From positions 2,108,001 to 2,172,000 of the forward strand of contig OY782765.1 in the NCBI GenBank assembly GCA_963678275.1: a DNA stretch of 64,000 nt, given 5' to 3'. The translations under genes were made by a program, and so were the position numbers. The DNA comes from G963677445 sp963678275 (GTDB lineage: Bacteria > Bacteroidota > Ignavibacteria > Ignavibacteriales > Melioribacteraceae). The notes below the pieces were generated by a model. That model was not told the DNA's origin, searched no databases, and saw nothing but the letters and a program-made list of their open reading frames with translations. Below, one piece after another: positions 63,370 to 64,000 of this stretch (positions are counted from its first letter, which is position 1; each line of letters opens with the position of its first letter).

Positions 63370-64000
63370 ATGAAAAGATTGATGATTCCTGGTTCCCTGC
63401 TGATAATTTTAGCAGCGGGAGTCCTTTTCGCTCAGGAAAATCCTGAAAAGTTGTTTGAACTAAGCCTGGAAGAGTTACAGAATGTGACTGTAGTTTCCGC
63501 CGGCAAACAGACCGAAATCATTCTCGATGTCCCCTCAAGTGTGGTTCTCATAACACGCAGGGAAATAGAGCTGATGGGTTACCGAAAAATAGAAAATATA
63601 CTTGAGGATGTTACAGGTTTTTATATTGTGGATGATTATGACGGATATGGCCAAAAATATGGCGTCCGTGGATATCTGGATGAAATGCCAAACAGAAAAC
63701 TTCTCATACTGGTTGATGGTTCCCCTGTTCAGATGAGTTATCCTTCGGCCCATCCTATTACGATGTGGGCGGTGCCTGTATCGGCAATTGACCGCATTGA
63801 AATAATAAAAGGTCCTATGTCAGTAGTATATGGCAGCGGCGCGTTTTATGGTATTGTAAATATTATTACAGGTAAGGATGCGGGAACCAGCTATGCAGCC
63901 GCATCTGCCGGAACCAGCGAATACTATGATTTAAGTCTGAGATACGCGCGGCAATATGATGAAAATCTTTCTTTTATTTTAAACGCAGGGTACCAGCAAA
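63370..64000 (+). CDS. TonB-dependent outer-membrane receptor, 3' end cut off
   Basis: The first 210 codons of a TonB-dependent receptor run from ATG 63370 to the window end. There is a signal peptide (LMIPGSLLIILAAGVLFAQ) and a LSLEELQNVTVVSAGK start typical of plug-domain receptors in this genomic setting. The plug domain reads VPSSVVLITRREIELMGY, VRGYLDEMPNRKLLILVDG and KGPMSVVYGSGAFYGIVNII. The beta-barrel begins at the end of the window. It follows the YfiR-like and kinase genes, a trio seen in other bacteria. Confidence 0.92.
   Translation, partial: MKRLMIPGSLLIILAAGVLFAQENPEKLFELSLEELQNVTVVSAGKQTEIILDVPSSVVLITRREIELMGYRKIENILEDVTGFYIVDDYDGYGQKYGVRGYLDEMPNRKLLILVDGSPVQMSYPSAHPITMWAVPVSAIDRIEIIKGPMSVVYGSGAFYGIVNIITGKDAGTSYAAASAGTSEYYDLSLRYARQYDENLSFILNAGYQQ

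Overview
The window comes from an A+T-rich genome of the Bacteroidota/Chlorobiota/Ignavibacteriota group. The nearest fit is an Ignavibacteria-like lineage. The pointers are a type IX secretion sorting tail of the YPNPFN type on a metallocarboxypeptidase, an S46 dipeptidyl-peptidase, a DUF4154 (YfiR-like) protein next to a TonB-dependent receptor, many secreted TPR proteins, and PAS-rich hybrid kinases. No rRNA, tRNA or CRISPR array was recognised.

Layout. 0-5.2 kb: a cut-off sugar-nucleotide epimerase, asparaginase, a methyltransferase and RlmD on the plus strand run tail-to-tail into dnaA. 5.2-5.8 kb: an A+T-rich, DnaA-box-rich gap, a good oriC candidate. 5.8-14.6 kb: an M23 peptidase, a FAH-family hydrolase, a mini zinc-ribbon protein, a DPP7-type peptidase, a TPR protein, ClpX and a secreted protein of unknown function. 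14.6-18.1 kb: three tandem copies of a PD-(D/E)XK (Rpn-type) nuclease gene with a length-variable heptad tail. 18.3-26.2 kb: a GAF-type sigma-54 activator divergent from an RND efflux operon, with a sigma-54 promoter and paired operator-like sites between them. 26.3-35.5 kb: a membrane class III cyclase, an ECF sigma/DUF4097 operon, and a minus-strand run of a Prc protease, a YbaK deacylase, a SIMPL protein and a frameshifted PDZ gene. 35.5-41.7 kb: repeat-rich gaps around a superoxide reductase, a secreted protease/tautomerase pair, a methyltransferase and a DUF169 protein; a MITE-like element lies at 41.3 kb. 41.7-45.7 kb: the Pnkp/Hen1 RNA-repair operon. 45.8-48.7 kb: an M14 carboxypeptidase and release factor 1. 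48.7-50.8 kb: a 2-kb gene-free region with a large inverted repeat and a 527-bp tandem repeat full of hairpins. 50.8-64 kb: a signalling island with a FIST protein, a LOV-like hybrid kinase, a CMP/guanine deaminase relative, two convergent TPR-histidine kinases, and a YfiR-like/kinase/TonB-receptor trio cut by the window end.

How the genes work together. The strongest system-level readings are: (1) an efflux operon under local sigma-54 control; (2) a nuclease array with possible internal small-protein starts, resembling the reported intragenic-antitoxin arrangement of Rpn proteins; (3) Hen1+Pnkp repairing RNAs cut by ribotoxins; (4) a FIST plus LOV/PAS hybrid-kinase pair that may read light and a ligand; (5) many small hairpin, MITE and heptanucleotide repeats that fill the gene-free stretches. 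All functions are inferred from sequence reading alone; no database search was run.
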